64,000 bases of DNA from Bradyrhizobium sp. SRS-191. GTDB lineage: Bacteria; Pseudomonadota; Alphaproteobacteria; Rhizobiales; Xanthobacteraceae. The translations under genes and the position numbers were made by a program. A model generated the notes under the pieces. The model had not been told where the DNA came from. It ran no database searches and saw only the letters and a program-made list of their open reading frames with translations. The stretch covers positions 61,103-125,102 of the forward strand of contig NZ_JANBVS010000022.1 of the NCBI RefSeq assembly GCF_024586915.1. Direction: 5' to 3'. Shown piece by piece: positions 15,474 through 27,371 of the stretch (positions are counted from its first letter, which is position 1; each line of letters begins with the position of its first letter).

Positions 15474-17144
15474 CTAATTATCCTCGACCGTGAACGGGCC
15501 GATCGCGATGACGCGGCAGTCGCTGTCGCGCGTGGCGCAATCGGCCAGCGCGCCGCCGATCGCGGTTTCCTCGCGATCGCCGTTCAGGCCGTAGCCGGGA
15601 TGGCCGGCGGTCCCGACCGCGATCGCATTCCAACCCGAGCTTGCGGCGGCGAGGCGCCGCGCGACCTCATCGCGGGACTCTGCAGCGATCGCGGTGTGGC
15701 TGGCGACGTGGAAGAAGCCCGTCGCCTTCATCACCGTCGGCACCGGCACCACGAACGTATCGTCCAGCGCCACGATGATGCAGGCGGTTCCGGCCTGCGC
15801 ACCGCAGGCTTCGAGATTGCGCCGGACTACATCGTCGACCAGATCGCCGCCGACGCTGTAGAAGAACTGCCCGCCCGGCCCGAGCGCGATCGCCTTGGTG
15901 CGCCGCGCGGTGCCGTAATTCGCCGCCAGACGGTCACGCCCGGTGTCACGAATCAGCGGCATCTCCGCCGCGCTGAAGGCGCGCTCGGTGAGCGGGTCAT
16001 GACGCACCCAGGGCTGCGGCGGCAAAGGCGGCCTGCTATGCGCGTAGACGACGTCGTCGCCGACGGCATAGAGCTCGCATTTGCGTGGACCGTTCGAGGC
16101 TTCGGCGCGCTGCTGGCACTGCTCGAGCGCCGCCGTCTTGGCGGCCTCCTCGCTGGCCTGTCCGCTGACATAGGCGCTGACACCATTGATGGTGGTTGCG
16201 AAGGCCTTGTGCGACGGAGCCGGGACATAGTCGCGCGCCAGCGCGATGCGGGTGCGCTCGCTGATGAACGGCACTGCCTCGGGCGCGAATCTTTCGGCCG
16301 AGGCCGAGGACGGCGACACCGCCGGCTGAGGGGCCGGGCTGGGTTGTCCGGCCGGCAAAGCGGTTGATCCAGGTGATGGCGAGGCCGCCTCCGGCGTCGG
16401 CGACGCCGGCTTGGCGGACAGCCGCGCCAGCGCTTCCGCGGCGGCCTTGGCCGCGTCACGCTGCACGGGCTTGGACTCACGGTAATCGAGATAGAAGGAC
16501 GTTCCGGCAGCGATCGCGACGAGCGCCCCGGCCGCCGCAGCCGCCATGACCAACAGGCGCCGCACGCCGCGGAGCCTGCCGTCTTTTGGCACCGGCGCGT
16601 AAGTGCCATCCTCGCGGCGCATCGCCACGCGATAGGCATGCACCGGCGTCGGAATGTTCTTGACCTCGCGGGCGCCCATGTCGGCGAACTGCACCGACAG
16701 CTTGTTGGCGACCTGCTCGTGCACGGTACGCGAGATGCAGATGCCACCGACATCGGCGAGGGATTCGAGCCGGGCTGCGATATTGACGCCGTCGCCGAGC
16801 AGATCGCCGTTGCGCTCGACGACATCACCGATGGTGATGCCGATGCGGTAGCTCATCTGCCGGTTCGGCGGAAACGCCATGTTGCGCGTCCGCAGGCTCT
16901 CCTGGATGTCGATCGCGCAACGCACGGCCTCGACGGCGCTCGGGAACTCCGCGAGGACGGCATCACCCGCAGTGTTGAAGATGCGGCCGCCGGCGCGGGC
17001 GATGAAGTCGTCGACGACCTCGCGATAGGCCGCGAGACGCCGCAGCGTTTCCTCCTCGTCCTCTGCGACGAGGCGCGAATAGCCGGCGATGTCGGCTGCG
17101 AAAATCGCCGCGATCTTGCGCTTCAGGACGATCTGCTCTGCCAT
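15474..17144 (-). CDS. Membrane-anchored class III adenylate/guanylate cyclase with DUF4189-like repeats
   Basis: The 556-residue protein has a class III cyclase domain at 8-175: metal Asp18 (IFAADIAGYSRL), Asp61 (NTAGDAVLAEF) and the transition-state pair in NIAARLE (Asn121, Arg125). One transmembrane helix follows (about 197-219), then a Pro/Ala/Ser linker (about 230-300). The outer part consists of three similar modules, each with a Cys pair: LEQCQQ...KCELYAVGD, LEACGAQAGTACIIVALDD and LADCATRDSDCRVIAIG. The modules look like DUF4189 units. It probably makes cAMP in the cytoplasm with a periplasmic sensor. ATG 17144 is preferred over one 12 codons upstream. It lies downstream of the atp operon, beyond the atpC terminator. 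Confidence 0.85.
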   Translation of the reverse strand: MAEQIVLKRKIAAIFAADIAGYSRLVAEDEEETLRRLAAYREVVDDFIARAGGRIFNTAGDAVLAEFPSAVEAVRCAIDIQESLRTRNMAFPPNRQMSYRIGITIGDVVERNGDLLGDGVNIAARLESLADVGGICISRTVHEQVANKLSVQFADMGAREVKNIPTPVHAYRVAMRREDGTYAPVPKDGRLRGVRRLLVMAAAAAGALVAIAAGTSFYLDYRESKPVQRDAAKAAAEALARLSAKPASPTPEAASPSPGSTALPAGQPSPAPQPAVSPSSASAERFAPEAVPFISERTRIALARDYVPAPSHKAFATTINGVSAYVSGQASEEAAKTAALEQCQQRAEASNGPRKCELYAVGDDVVYAHSRPPLPPQPWVRHDPLTERAFSAAEMPLIRDTGRDRLAANYGTARRTKAIALGPGGQFFYSVGGDLVDDVVRRNLEACGAQAGTACIIVALDDTFVVPVPTVMKATGFFHVASHTAIAAESRDEVARRLAAASSGWNAIAVGTAGHPGYGLNGDREETAIGGALADCATRDSDCRVIAIGPFTVEDN

Positions 17145-17251
17145 GTCACCACGTCTGCTCGAACGGCCGGGAGCATGCAATCAGATCCGTGAGCACGCAA
17201 CCCGCATCCCTTTGAAGTAGTCATTCCCGCGCGCGGCACGTTCGAACCGCC

Positions 17252-17282
17252 AAACGAAAATGGCCGGGCTGAGCCCGGCCAT
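17252..17282 (-). terminator. Terminator of the atpHAGDC operon
   Basis: Read on the minus strand, ATGGCCGGGC, loop TCA, GCCCGGCCAT is followed by TTTCGTTTGG. The 10-bp GC stem lies about 30 bases beyond the atpC stop codon. Confidence 0.75.
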
Positions 17283-17310
17283 GAACGGTCGTTCAGACGT
17301 CGTTGGTCGA

Positions 17311-17718
17311 TCAGTGCAGCGCCGTCGTGTTGAGCTGCTGCTGGATCGTCTTGAAGTGATCGAGCCGCTCGATCGCGCGATCGAGCTCGTTGCCCTGCTT
17401 CTCGTTCAGCTTCGATTCCATGCCGGAGATCTCGGCCGCGAAGGCAGTCTGGTCCAGCTCCTTCAGCGACGTCGCGACGTCGGCGAGGATGGTCAGACCC
17501 TTCTCCGAAATCTCGGCGAGGCCGCCGAGCACGATGATCTTCTGCTGCGAGCCGCCGGTCGTGACCGTCAGGATGCCCGGACGCAAGGTGGCGACGAACG
17601 GCGCGTGGCCTGCGAGCACGCCGAAATCACCCTGCTCGCCGGGGACGTCGACCTGATCGACCTCGCCCGAGAAGGCGATCTTTTCCGGCGAGACGAGATC
17701 GAAGTGGAAAGTAGCCAT
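17311..17718 (-). CDS. atpC: ATP synthase F1 epsilon subunit
   Basis: The central-stalk subunit that inhibits ATP hydrolysis. Its 135 residues start TFHFDLVSPEKIAFSGEV, contain EQGDFGVLAGHAPFVATL, and end in a short helical hairpin. Last gene of the operon, 89 bases after atpD and followed by a terminator. Confidence 0.97.
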   Translation of the reverse strand: MATFHFDLVSPEKIAFSGEVDQVDVPGEQGDFGVLAGHAPFVATLRPGILTVTTGGSQQKIIVLGGLAEISEKGLTILADVATSLKELDQTAFAAEISGMESKLNEKQGNELDRAIERLDHFKTIQQQLNTTALH

Positions 17719-17807
17719 GAGGAAACCTGCTGATAGCGAGTGGCGAAGAGCGAGTTGAGAAGGGAGCGGCGAATAGTCTTATTCGCTACTCCCTGTTCAC
17801 CCTTCGC

Positions 17808-19250
<1,443 letters not shown>

Positions 19251-19340
19251 CTCATCTCTCTCCTTACGATCCGAATTTCGGGCCGCGGCCGGTTCGACCG
19301 CGAGAATTGAACGTGTTTGCTTAACCCAGACGCTGAGCGG

Positions 19341-20219
19341 TTAGACCGCCTCGGCGCCCGAAATGATTTCGATCAGTTCCTTGGTGATCATCGCCTGACG
19401 CGTGCGGTTGTAGACCAGCGTCTGCTTGCGGATCATCTCACCGGCGTTGCGCGTGGCGTTGTCCATCGCCGACATCTGCGCGCCGTAGAACGAGGCGTTG
19501 TTCTCGAGCAGCGCGCGGAAGATCTGGACGCCGACATTGCGCGGCAGCAGCGCGGACAGGATCTCGTCCTCCTCCGGCTCGTACTCGTAGAGCGCGACCG
19601 GCGCAGCGTTGGCGGCGGGCGCCTCGACCACCAGCGGAATGATCTGCTGAGCGGTCGGGATCTGCGAGATCACCGATTTGAAGCGCGAATAGAACAGCGT
19701 GCAGACGTCGAACTCGCCGGCGTCGAAGCGGGCGATCACCTGCTTGGCGATGTCCTCGGCATTGACGAAGCCGATCTGGCGCACCGAGCGCAGATCGGTA
19801 TGCGCGATGATCTGCTTCTCGAACTGGCGGCGCAGCTGCTCGTAGCCCTTGCGGCCGACGCAGAAGAACTTCACTTCCTTGCCCTGGTTCATCAGGGCCA
19901 GCGCGCGCTCGCGTGCCAGACGCACGATCGACGAGTTGAACGCGCCGGACAAGCCGCGCTCGCCGGTGCAGACCAGCAGCAGGTGAACCTGATCGCGGCC
20001 GGTGCCCGCGAGCAGCTTCGAGCTCGCCGGCGAGCCGGCGGAGGCGGCCGCGATGTTCGAGATGACGGCATCCATCTTCTCGGCATAGGGACGCGCCGCC
20101 TCGGCCGCCATCTGCGCGCGGCGCAGCTTGGAGGCCGCGACCATCTGCATGGCCTTGGTGATCTTCTGCGTCGCCTTGGTCGAGGCGATGCGGACCCGCA
20201 TATCTTTCAGTGACGCCAT
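19341..20219 (-). CDS. atpG: ATP synthase F1 gamma subunit
   Basis: The rotating shaft of F1, 292 residues. N-terminal MASLKDMRVRIASTKATQKI and C-terminal NASFYGAQMSAMDNATRNA / YNRTRQAMITKELIEI helices match the coiled coil that runs through the alpha-beta ring. It carries the alphaproteobacterial-type insert EYEPEEDEILSALLPRNV. Standard position between atpA and atpD. Confidence 0.98.
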   Translation of the reverse strand: MASLKDMRVRIASTKATQKITKAMQMVAASKLRRAQMAAEAARPYAEKMDAVISNIAAASAGSPASSKLLAGTGRDQVHLLLVCTGERGLSGAFNSSIVRLARERALALMNQGKEVKFFCVGRKGYEQLRRQFEKQIIAHTDLRSVRQIGFVNAEDIAKQVIARFDAGEFDVCTLFYSRFKSVISQIPTAQQIIPLVVEAPAANAAPVALYEYEPEEDEILSALLPRNVGVQIFRALLENNASFYGAQMSAMDNATRNAGEMIRKQTLVYNRTRQAMITKELIEIISGAEAV

Positions 20220-20375
20220 GGCTCGTTAGCTCACCCCGGCGACCGATCTCGAAAAGGATCTGGCCGCTCAACCCATCTAAATCTCAAGCGCCAGGCCGTG
20301 CGCCTGGCGTGACGTCTTGATCCACGTCTGATGACGTGGGGGTGGCCGGTCACCCGGCCACCGCCTCCCGATCGA

Positions 20376-21904
<1,529 letters not shown>

Positions 21905-21905
<1 letters not shown>

Positions 21906-22465
21906 CAGCCTGCCTCTTTCATCGCGTGCTTGATCGAGTTGAGTTTGGTGCGAAGCGAACTGTCGATCATCCGGCTGCCGAGCTTGACGACGAGCCCGCC
22001 GATGATCGCTGGATCCACTTTCACGTTGAGCGCAACGTCCTTGCCGGTCACCGTCTTCAGTGAGGCCTTCAAGGCGTCGAGATTCTTGTCGGAGAGCGGC
22101 TCGGCGACGACGACGTCGGCCGTGGCCTCTCCCTTGTATTTGGCGACCAGCGCGTTGAAGGCGCGGATCACGTCGGCGACTGCGAACAGACGACGGTTCT
22201 TGGTCAGCACCCGCAGGACATTCGCGGCGACGCCGCCGATGCCGGCCTTGTCGAGCACGGCATTGAGCGCCTTGAGCTGCGTTTCCGCACCGAACACCGG
22301 GCTGCGGACAAGACGCTTCAGGTCAGCGCTCTCATCGAGAAGGGCATTGAACTTGTCGAGATCGGCCTTGACCGCATCGACGGACTTTTCGTCACGGGCC
22401 AGCTCAAACAGGGCCGTCGCGTAACGACCGGACACACCGGATACGGAGGGATCTTCAGCAGCCAC
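21905..22465 (-). CDS. atpH: ATP synthase F1 delta subunit
   Basis: The peripheral-stalk subunit that joins F1 to the b/b' stalk. Starting at the GTG (22463-22465) gives 186 residues, the family length, with the typical start EDPSVSGVSGRYATALFELA and the conserved C-terminal DPAIIGGLVVKLGSRMIDSS. An ATG 17 codons upstream is also in frame but adds non-conserved sequence. First gene of atpHAGDC. The F0 genes are not here, as is normal in alphaproteobacteria, where F1 and F0 form separate operons. Confidence 0.95.
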
Positions 22466-23118
22466 AGGCGCGCTCTTTATATAAGTGCCCAACCCACAAG
22501 AGGGAAACCGGCGCACCGCTGCGGTGCAAACCAGTTAAGCCCTTGGAATTCAAGCAGGACTTTGATTTTCGATCGCCGCGGGAGCGGCTTGATCACGAAA
22601 AGCGGCGCTTTGCTAACATAGCGTACGCGCAGCCGCAACAAGCGGTGGCCCGCTATTCGGCACGTTGTTGCCGCGGCGCAAGCGCACGGCGCGAGCGGTG
22701 AATTCGCTCCCCCTCGCGGGGTCCACCGGACCCGACTGCGATACCGCCTCCAGCGCGCTCGGTTCCAGCTGTTGCTGCATGGCCGCTATGCGGGCATGGC
22801 CTTGCATGGTGCTCCGGTAGGGTTGGGTGCCGTTTGCCGATTTCCGGCAGGATTACTTGTCAAGAGGCTATCAAGCTCAACGAGGACTTAACTCAACAGT
22901 AATGACAAATATTAAAGAGTTAATTAAGTGTTAAATCGTCGGATTACGGAATTTTATGTGACGTAGAACACCAGTCCCAAGATAATTCGAGACGAGCGGA
23001 ACAATTTCTACTGCCCCATTCGCGCCTCATTGCGCCATCAAACGGCGCGCGCCTCAATACCTGACGGGGGTCCACTGGCTGCAGAACGCAGCAATACTGT
23101 TTCGAGGGACTGATCTAG
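22466..23118. other. Divergent intergenic region between atpH and the RlpA-like gene
   Basis: A 653-base stretch without a convincing gene. Near atpH it has a GCACCG-CTG-CGGTGC hairpin (about 22513-22527). The part from about 22850 to 23000 is clearly AT-rich compared with the rest of the window and holds a CtrA-like site and a TTAACTC/GAGTTAA inverted pair. It must carry the promoters of both the atp operon and the RlpA-like gene; I could not pin down convincing -35/-10 pairs for atp. Confidence 0.6.
22920..22934 (+). promoter_or_regulatory. CtrA-like binding site
   Basis: TTAA (22920-22923), 7 bases, TTAA (22931-22934) matches the CtrA full-site pattern TTAA-N7-TTAA exactly. It lies in an AT-rich patch 185 bases before the RlpA-like gene, with a TTTTAT-like -10 about 18 bases downstream. 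CtrA-bound activated promoters have the site at -35, so the spacing is plausible. Confidence 0.5.
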
Positions 23119-23661
23119 ATGCTGAAACTGAAGAACCTCTCGGCTGGCAAGATCGCCGGCTCGCGTACCGCGCTCGCCGTTGCCGTCACGTTGATCGTCG
23201 GCGGCACCGCGACCGAAGCCTCGGCCCGCTCCAGGCATCACCATCATCATGCGCGCCACCATCATCATCACGCGCGCCAGGCTGCTCAGCCCGCAGCCGA
23301 CTCTTTCTCCAACGGCTGGTCGAACAACTCGTCCTGGATGAACTCCAACGCATCCGTCGCGCCGACGTCCGGCACCGGCCGCACCTTCTCCGGGATGGCG
23401 TCGTACTACGGCAACGAGTCCGGCAGCCGCACCGCCTCCGGTCAGCGCATGAACGCCAACGCCATGACCTGCGCCCACCGCTCGCTGCCGTTCGGCACCA
23501 AGCTGCGCGTCACCCATGGCGGCAACAGCGTCATCGTCACCGTCAATGATCGTGGCCCGTTCATCCGCGGCCGCGTGCTCGACCTCTCGACCGGCGCCGC
23601 CCGCGCCATCGGCCTGACCCGCTCCGGCGTCGGCCGCGTGACCGCCGAGGTCGTGTCGTAA
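23119..23661 (+). CDS. rlpA: RlpA-like septal ring lytic transglycosylase
   Basis: A 180-residue exported protein. A signal peptide (to about ATEASARS) is followed by two runs of five histidines (about 39-51), a Ser/Asn-rich spacer, and a double-psi beta-barrel domain: SGMASYYGNESGSRTASGQR, CAHRSLPFGTKLRV and VTVNDRGPFIRGRVLDLS. RlpA proteins cut stem-less glycan strands at the septum; the aligned conserved His is in CAHRSLPFG. No SPOR domain is present, so septal targeting must work differently. It is convergent with priA. Confidence 0.88.
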   Translation: MLKLKNLSAGKIAGSRTALAVAVTLIVGGTATEASARSRHHHHHARHHHHHARQAAQPAADSFSNGWSNNSSWMNSNASVAPTSGTGRTFSGMASYYGNESGSRTASGQRMNANAMTCAHRSLPFGTKLRVTHGGNSVIVTVNDRGPFIRGRVLDLSTGAARAIGLTRSGVGRVTAEVVS

Positions 23662-23679
23662 GTCACCTATCTATCCGCG

Positions 23680-23761
23680 CGTCATTGCGAGCGCAGCGAA
23701 GCAATCCAGGGGCCCGATCGGGACTCTGGATTGCTTCGTCGCTTCGCTCCTCGCAATGACG
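23680..23761. repeat. Palindromic repeat between rlpA and priA
   Basis: CGTCATTGCGAGCGCAGCG (23680 on) pairs with the mirrored copy ending CTCCTCGCAATGACG (to 23761), with AAGCAATCCAG/CTGGATTGCTT forming the inner stem. It lies between two convergent stop codons and could terminate both transcripts. The motif is the type of dispersed palindrome common in Bradyrhizobium. Confidence 0.75.
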
Positions 23762-23784
23762 GTGGAGAGAGTGGTGCCCGCCCC

Positions 23785-25995
23785 TTACAAGAAGCTCTGC
23801 GGGTCGACATCGACCTCGAGCTTGAGGTTGCCGCGAGGCTTCTCCGCATGCGCCAGCCAGTGGCGTAAGTAATCCGACAGATCGAAATTGCGCGCCGACT
23901 TGAGCAGCAGCCGGAAACGGTAGCGGCCCTTGATCACGGCCAGCGGCGCCTCGGCCGGGCCGAGCAGCAGCACGCCCTCCTCCTGCGGCGCTGACGCCAC
24001 CAGCCGTCTTGCAAACCCTTCCGCGGTCGGCCGATCGCCGGCCGAGATGATCAGGCTCGCCAGCCGCCCGAACGGCGGATAGCCGGTGCGCTCGCGCGCA
24101 TCGATCTCGCTGGTGTAGAAGGCCTCGCGGTCGCAGGCGATCAGCGCCTTCATCACGGGATGCTCGGGCTGATGGGTCTGCAGATAACCGCGCCCCCGGC
24201 CCTGCTCGCGGCCGGCACGGCCGATCACCTGGTTCAGGAGCTGCCAGGTGCGCTCCGCGGCGCGCGGATCGCCATTGCCGAGGCCGAGATCGGCGTCGAC
24301 CACCCCGACCAGATTGAGCCGCGGAAAGTTATGGCCCTTGGCGACCAGCTGGGTGCCGATGATCAGGTCGACCTTGCCTTCGGCGATCTCGGTCAGCTCG
24401 GCGCGCATCGTCTCGATCGAGGTGATCAGGTCGCTCGACAGCACCATGCTGCGGGCGTCCGGAAACAGCGCCGCCGCCTCCTCCTGCAACCGCTCGACTC
24501 CGGGCCCGACGGCGACCAGCGACTCCTCGGCCGCGCAATGCGGACAGGTCGGCGGCCGCCCCATGGAGAACCCGCAATGGTGACAGACCAGCCGCTGCCG
24601 GAAGCGATGATCGACCAGCCAGGCGTCGCAGATGGTGCAGGCGAAGCGGTGGCCACAAGCACGGCACAAGGTCAGCGGCGCATAGCCGCGGCGGTTCAGG
24701 AATAAGAGCGCCTGCTCGCCGCGCTCGATCGCGGTGCGAATCTCGCCGGCAAGCCGGGGTGAGATGTAGCGGCCGCGCGGCGGCGGCTCGCGCCGGAGGT
24801 CGATGGCTTCGATATGCGGCATGTGCTGGCCGCCGAACCGTGACGGCAGCGCGACGCGCTGGTAGCGGCCCTTGCGCGCATTGACCTCGGTCTCGACCGA
24901 CGGCGTGGCCGAGGCCAGCACAACGGGGAATTTGGCGATGTGACCGCGTACCACGGCCATGTCGCGGGCGTGGTAATGCGCGCCCTCGTCCTGCTTGTAG
25001 GCCTGGTCGTGCTCCTCATCGACGACGACGAGGCCGAGATCGGCATAGGGCAGGAACAGCGCCGAGCGCGCGCCGACCACCACCGGCGCCTCGCCGGCGG
25101 CAATCGCCGCCCAATTGCGCTGGCGGGTGCGCGGCGTCAGCTCGGAATGCCACTCGAGCGGACGCACGCCGAAGCGCCGCGAGAAGCGTTCCAGAAACTG
25201 CCCGGTCAGCGAAATCTCCGGCATCAGGATCAGCGACTGCCGGCCACGGCGGACGGTCTCGGCCACGGCCTCGAAATACACCTCGGTCTTGCCGGAGCCG
25301 GTGACGCCGTCGAGCAGCGCGACCTGGAAGCCGCCATCGGCGGCGAGCTCACGCATCGCCTTCACGCCGGCCAGCTGCGCATCGAAGAACTCGGGCTGCG
25401 CGAAGGACGGATCCGGCGCGGGCGGCGGCAGCGCGCGGGGCATCGCCTCGACGGTCAGGGTCCCCTCGTCGACCAGGCCGTCGATCACGCTGCCGGAGAC
25501 GCCGACCTCGCGCACGAGGTCGGACTTGCCGTGCAGCAGGCCATCCGAGACCGCTTCGATCACCCGCCGCCGCGCCGGCGTCAGCCGCTTCGGCGGCTCA
25601 CCCACCAGCCGTACGCCGAGGCGGACGCGCTCCGGCCCGAGATGCTCGCCCATGCGCAGGCACATCCGCAGCACCATGCCGCGCGGCGACAGCGTGTAAT
25701 TCGCGACCCAGTCGACCAGCGACCGCAGCTCGGGCTTGAGCGGCGGCACGTCGAGCTTCTCGCTGACGTCCTTGAGGCGGTTGTGCAGGCGCGGATCGGG
25801 ATTGGCATTCTCCGCCCACACCACCGCCAGCACCTCGCGCGGCCCCAGCGGCACGCCGACGACATCCCCCGGCTTCAGATCCATGCCGCGCGGCACGCGA
25901 TAGGAATAGGTGTGATCGAGCGCGACCGGAACCAGCACGTCGACCACGCCGGCCGTACGGGTTGCATCAGGAAAGAGATCGGTCGGGCGGTCCAT
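23785..25995 (-). CDS. priA: Primosomal replication protein N' (PriA helicase)
   Basis: The 736-residue DEXH helicase that restarts stalled replication forks. It shows an N-terminal DNA-binding domain (VDVLVPVALDHTYSYRVP), Walker A DGVTGSGKTEVY, the DEEH box, four zinc-binding Cys pairs (CRACGHRFACTICDAW, CHHCGFS, CPHCA) and helicase motif VIGRAGREQGRG. The frame is open to a TTG at 26043, but ATG 25995 gives the expected N-terminus. Convergent with rlpA and divergent from the recombinase gene. Confidence 0.96.
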   Translation of the reverse strand: MDRPTDLFPDATRTAGVVDVLVPVALDHTYSYRVPRGMDLKPGDVVGVPLGPREVLAVVWAENANPDPRLHNRLKDVSEKLDVPPLKPELRSLVDWVANYTLSPRGMVLRMCLRMGEHLGPERVRLGVRLVGEPPKRLTPARRRVIEAVSDGLLHGKSDLVREVGVSGSVIDGLVDEGTLTVEAMPRALPPPAPDPSFAQPEFFDAQLAGVKAMRELAADGGFQVALLDGVTGSGKTEVYFEAVAETVRRGRQSLILMPEISLTGQFLERFSRRFGVRPLEWHSELTPRTRQRNWAAIAAGEAPVVVGARSALFLPYADLGLVVVDEEHDQAYKQDEGAHYHARDMAVVRGHIAKFPVVLASATPSVETEVNARKGRYQRVALPSRFGGQHMPHIEAIDLRREPPPRGRYISPRLAGEIRTAIERGEQALLFLNRRGYAPLTLCRACGHRFACTICDAWLVDHRFRQRLVCHHCGFSMGRPPTCPHCAAEESLVAVGPGVERLQEEAAALFPDARSMVLSSDLITSIETMRAELTEIAEGKVDLIIGTQLVAKGHNFPRLNLVGVVDADLGLGNGDPRAAERTWQLLNQVIGRAGREQGRGRGYLQTHQPEHPVMKALIACDREAFYTSEIDARERTGYPPFGRLASLIISAGDRPTAEGFARRLVASAPQEEGVLLLGPAEAPLAVIKGRYRFRLLLKSARNFDLSDYLRHWLAHAEKPRGNLKLEVDVDPQSFL

Positions 25996-26357
25996 GAGGG
26001 CGGAGATAGCCTTGCTCGGATGGAAGCGAAAGCCGCCCGGCAAAGTTAGCGAACGGTAAAGGACGACGATGCGATATATATAGATGAATCGACGGGTTGA
26101 GACCGAGCTTGTCGCCGTGAGCGCCGCTGCGCTCCCTCGCCCCGCCAGGGCGAAGCGAAGCTTCGCTAGGGCGGGGAGAGGGCTGGGGTGAGGGGCAGAC
26201 GCACGGGAAGTGTTCGCCGTGAGACCTGTACCCCCTCACCCGGATTGCATCTTCGATGCAATCCGACCTCTCCCCGCAAGCGGGGAGAGGCGCAGACCGA
26301 GCTCGCGGCAGACATCGCTCCACAAGCCGTCGATCCATTCGCGGGCACCGGAGCGCC
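25996..26357. other. Divergent region between priA and xerC with repeats
   Basis: Of the 362 bases, about 26131-26292 is repeat material: a GC-rich palindrome around CGAAGCGAAGCTTCG, the pair GGGTGAGGGG / CCCCTCACCC, a TTGCATCTTCGATGCAA hairpin and CTCTCCCCGCAAGCGGGGAGAG. An AT-rich TATATATAGATG patch near 26075-26085 may belong to the priA promoter. Confidence 0.55.
26131..26292. repeat. Composite palindromic repeat, CTCCCCGC family
   Basis: It combines several nested palindromes with the motifs CTCCCCGCAAGCGGGGAG and GGGGTGAGGGG, shared in part with the repeats at 15218-15374, 53116-53222 and 57989-58096. Confidence 0.6.
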
Positions 26358-27362
26358 ATGGCAAAAAACCAATCCACGCGTATTGAAATTGAAGCAAACG
26401 CAGACGACGCGCCCCAGGCCCCCAATCTCCTTGGCGCCGACGACGGCGTTGTCCGCGCGATGATGCAGTGGCTGGCGCATCTGAAGAGCGAGCGCCGGTT
26501 GTCGCCGAAGACGGTCGAGGCCTATGCGCGCGACCTTCGGCAATGCCTGCAATTCCTCTGCACCCATTGGGGCGAGCCGGTCACCTTGGCGCGCTTCGCC
26601 GCGCTGGAGGCCGCCGACGTCAGAGCCTTCATGGCGATGCGCCGCGCCGACGACATCGCCGGACGCTCCCTGATGCGGACCTTGGCGGGCCTGCGCTCGT
26701 TCGGCCGCTTCCTCGAGCGCGAAGGCAAGGGCAAGGTCGGCGCGCTTTCAGGCGTGCGGGCGCCAAAGATCGCCAAGAGCCTGCCGAAGCCGCTGCCGAT
26801 GGACTCCGCCAAGCGGCTCGCCGACGCCGACGAGCGCGCCGGCGAGGCGCGCGAGACCTGGGTGCTGGCGCGCGACGCCGCCGTCATGGCACTGCTCTAC
26901 GGCTCCGGCCTGCGCATCTCCGAGGCGCTCGGCCTGAAGCGCCGCGAGGTGCCGCGGCCGGGCGAAGGCGACGTGCTGATCGTCACCGGCAAGGGCAACA
27001 AGACCCGCATGGTGCCTGTTCTGCAGAACGTGCTTGCGCTGATCGACGAGTACGCCCGGCTGTGTCCCTACCCGCTGCCCGCCGATGGCCCGATGTTTCT
27101 CGGCGCCAAGGGGGGGCCCCTCAGCCCGCGCATCATCCAGCTCGCGATGGAGCGGCTGCGCGGCGCGCTGGGCCTGCCGGACAGCGCCACACCGCACGCG
27201 CTGCGCCATTCCTTCGCGACTCACCTCTTGTCTCGCGGCGGCGATCTGCGCGCGATCCAGGAGCTGCTCGGCCACGCCTCGCTGTCGACGACGCAGATCT
27301 ATACCGGCATCGATTCTGAACGGCTTCTGCAGGTCTACGCGTCGGCGCATCCGCGGCGGTGA
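26358..27362 (+). CDS. xerC: Tyrosine recombinase XerC/XerD type
   Basis: A 334-residue site-specific recombinase expected to act at dif to resolve chromosome dimers. An N-terminal core-binding domain (about 33-125) precedes the catalytic domain, in which all six residues are visible: Arg186 (SGLRISEAL), Lys212, His280-Arg283 (HALRHSFATHLL), His306 (LLGHASLS) and Tyr315 (TQIYTGI). The first 30 residues are an unusual acidic extension. ATG 26358 is preferred, since the upstream open frame runs into repeat DNA. Adjacency to priA is common in this lineage. XerC versus XerD cannot be settled here. Confidence 0.9.
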   Translation: MAKNQSTRIEIEANADDAPQAPNLLGADDGVVRAMMQWLAHLKSERRLSPKTVEAYARDLRQCLQFLCTHWGEPVTLARFAALEAADVRAFMAMRRADDIAGRSLMRTLAGLRSFGRFLEREGKGKVGALSGVRAPKIAKSLPKPLPMDSAKRLADADERAGEARETWVLARDAAVMALLYGSGLRISEALGLKRREVPRPGEGDVLIVTGKGNKTRMVPVLQNVLALIDEYARLCPYPLPADGPMFLGAKGGPLSPRIIQLAMERLRGALGLPDSATPHALRHSFATHLLSRGGDLRAIQELLGHASLSTTQIYTGIDSERLLQVYASAHPRR

Positions 27363-27371
27363 TGGTCTAGC

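Noticed and set aside
17236..17260. GTTCGAAC sequence near the atpC terminator that resembled a tRNA T-loop
   Set aside because: The flanking five bases do not form a stem and the terminator sits directly beside it.
22613..22807. A 64-codon open frame on the minus strand in the atpH-rlpA gap
   Set aside because: No ribosome-binding site, no recognisable domain, and composition typical of chance frames in GC-rich DNA.
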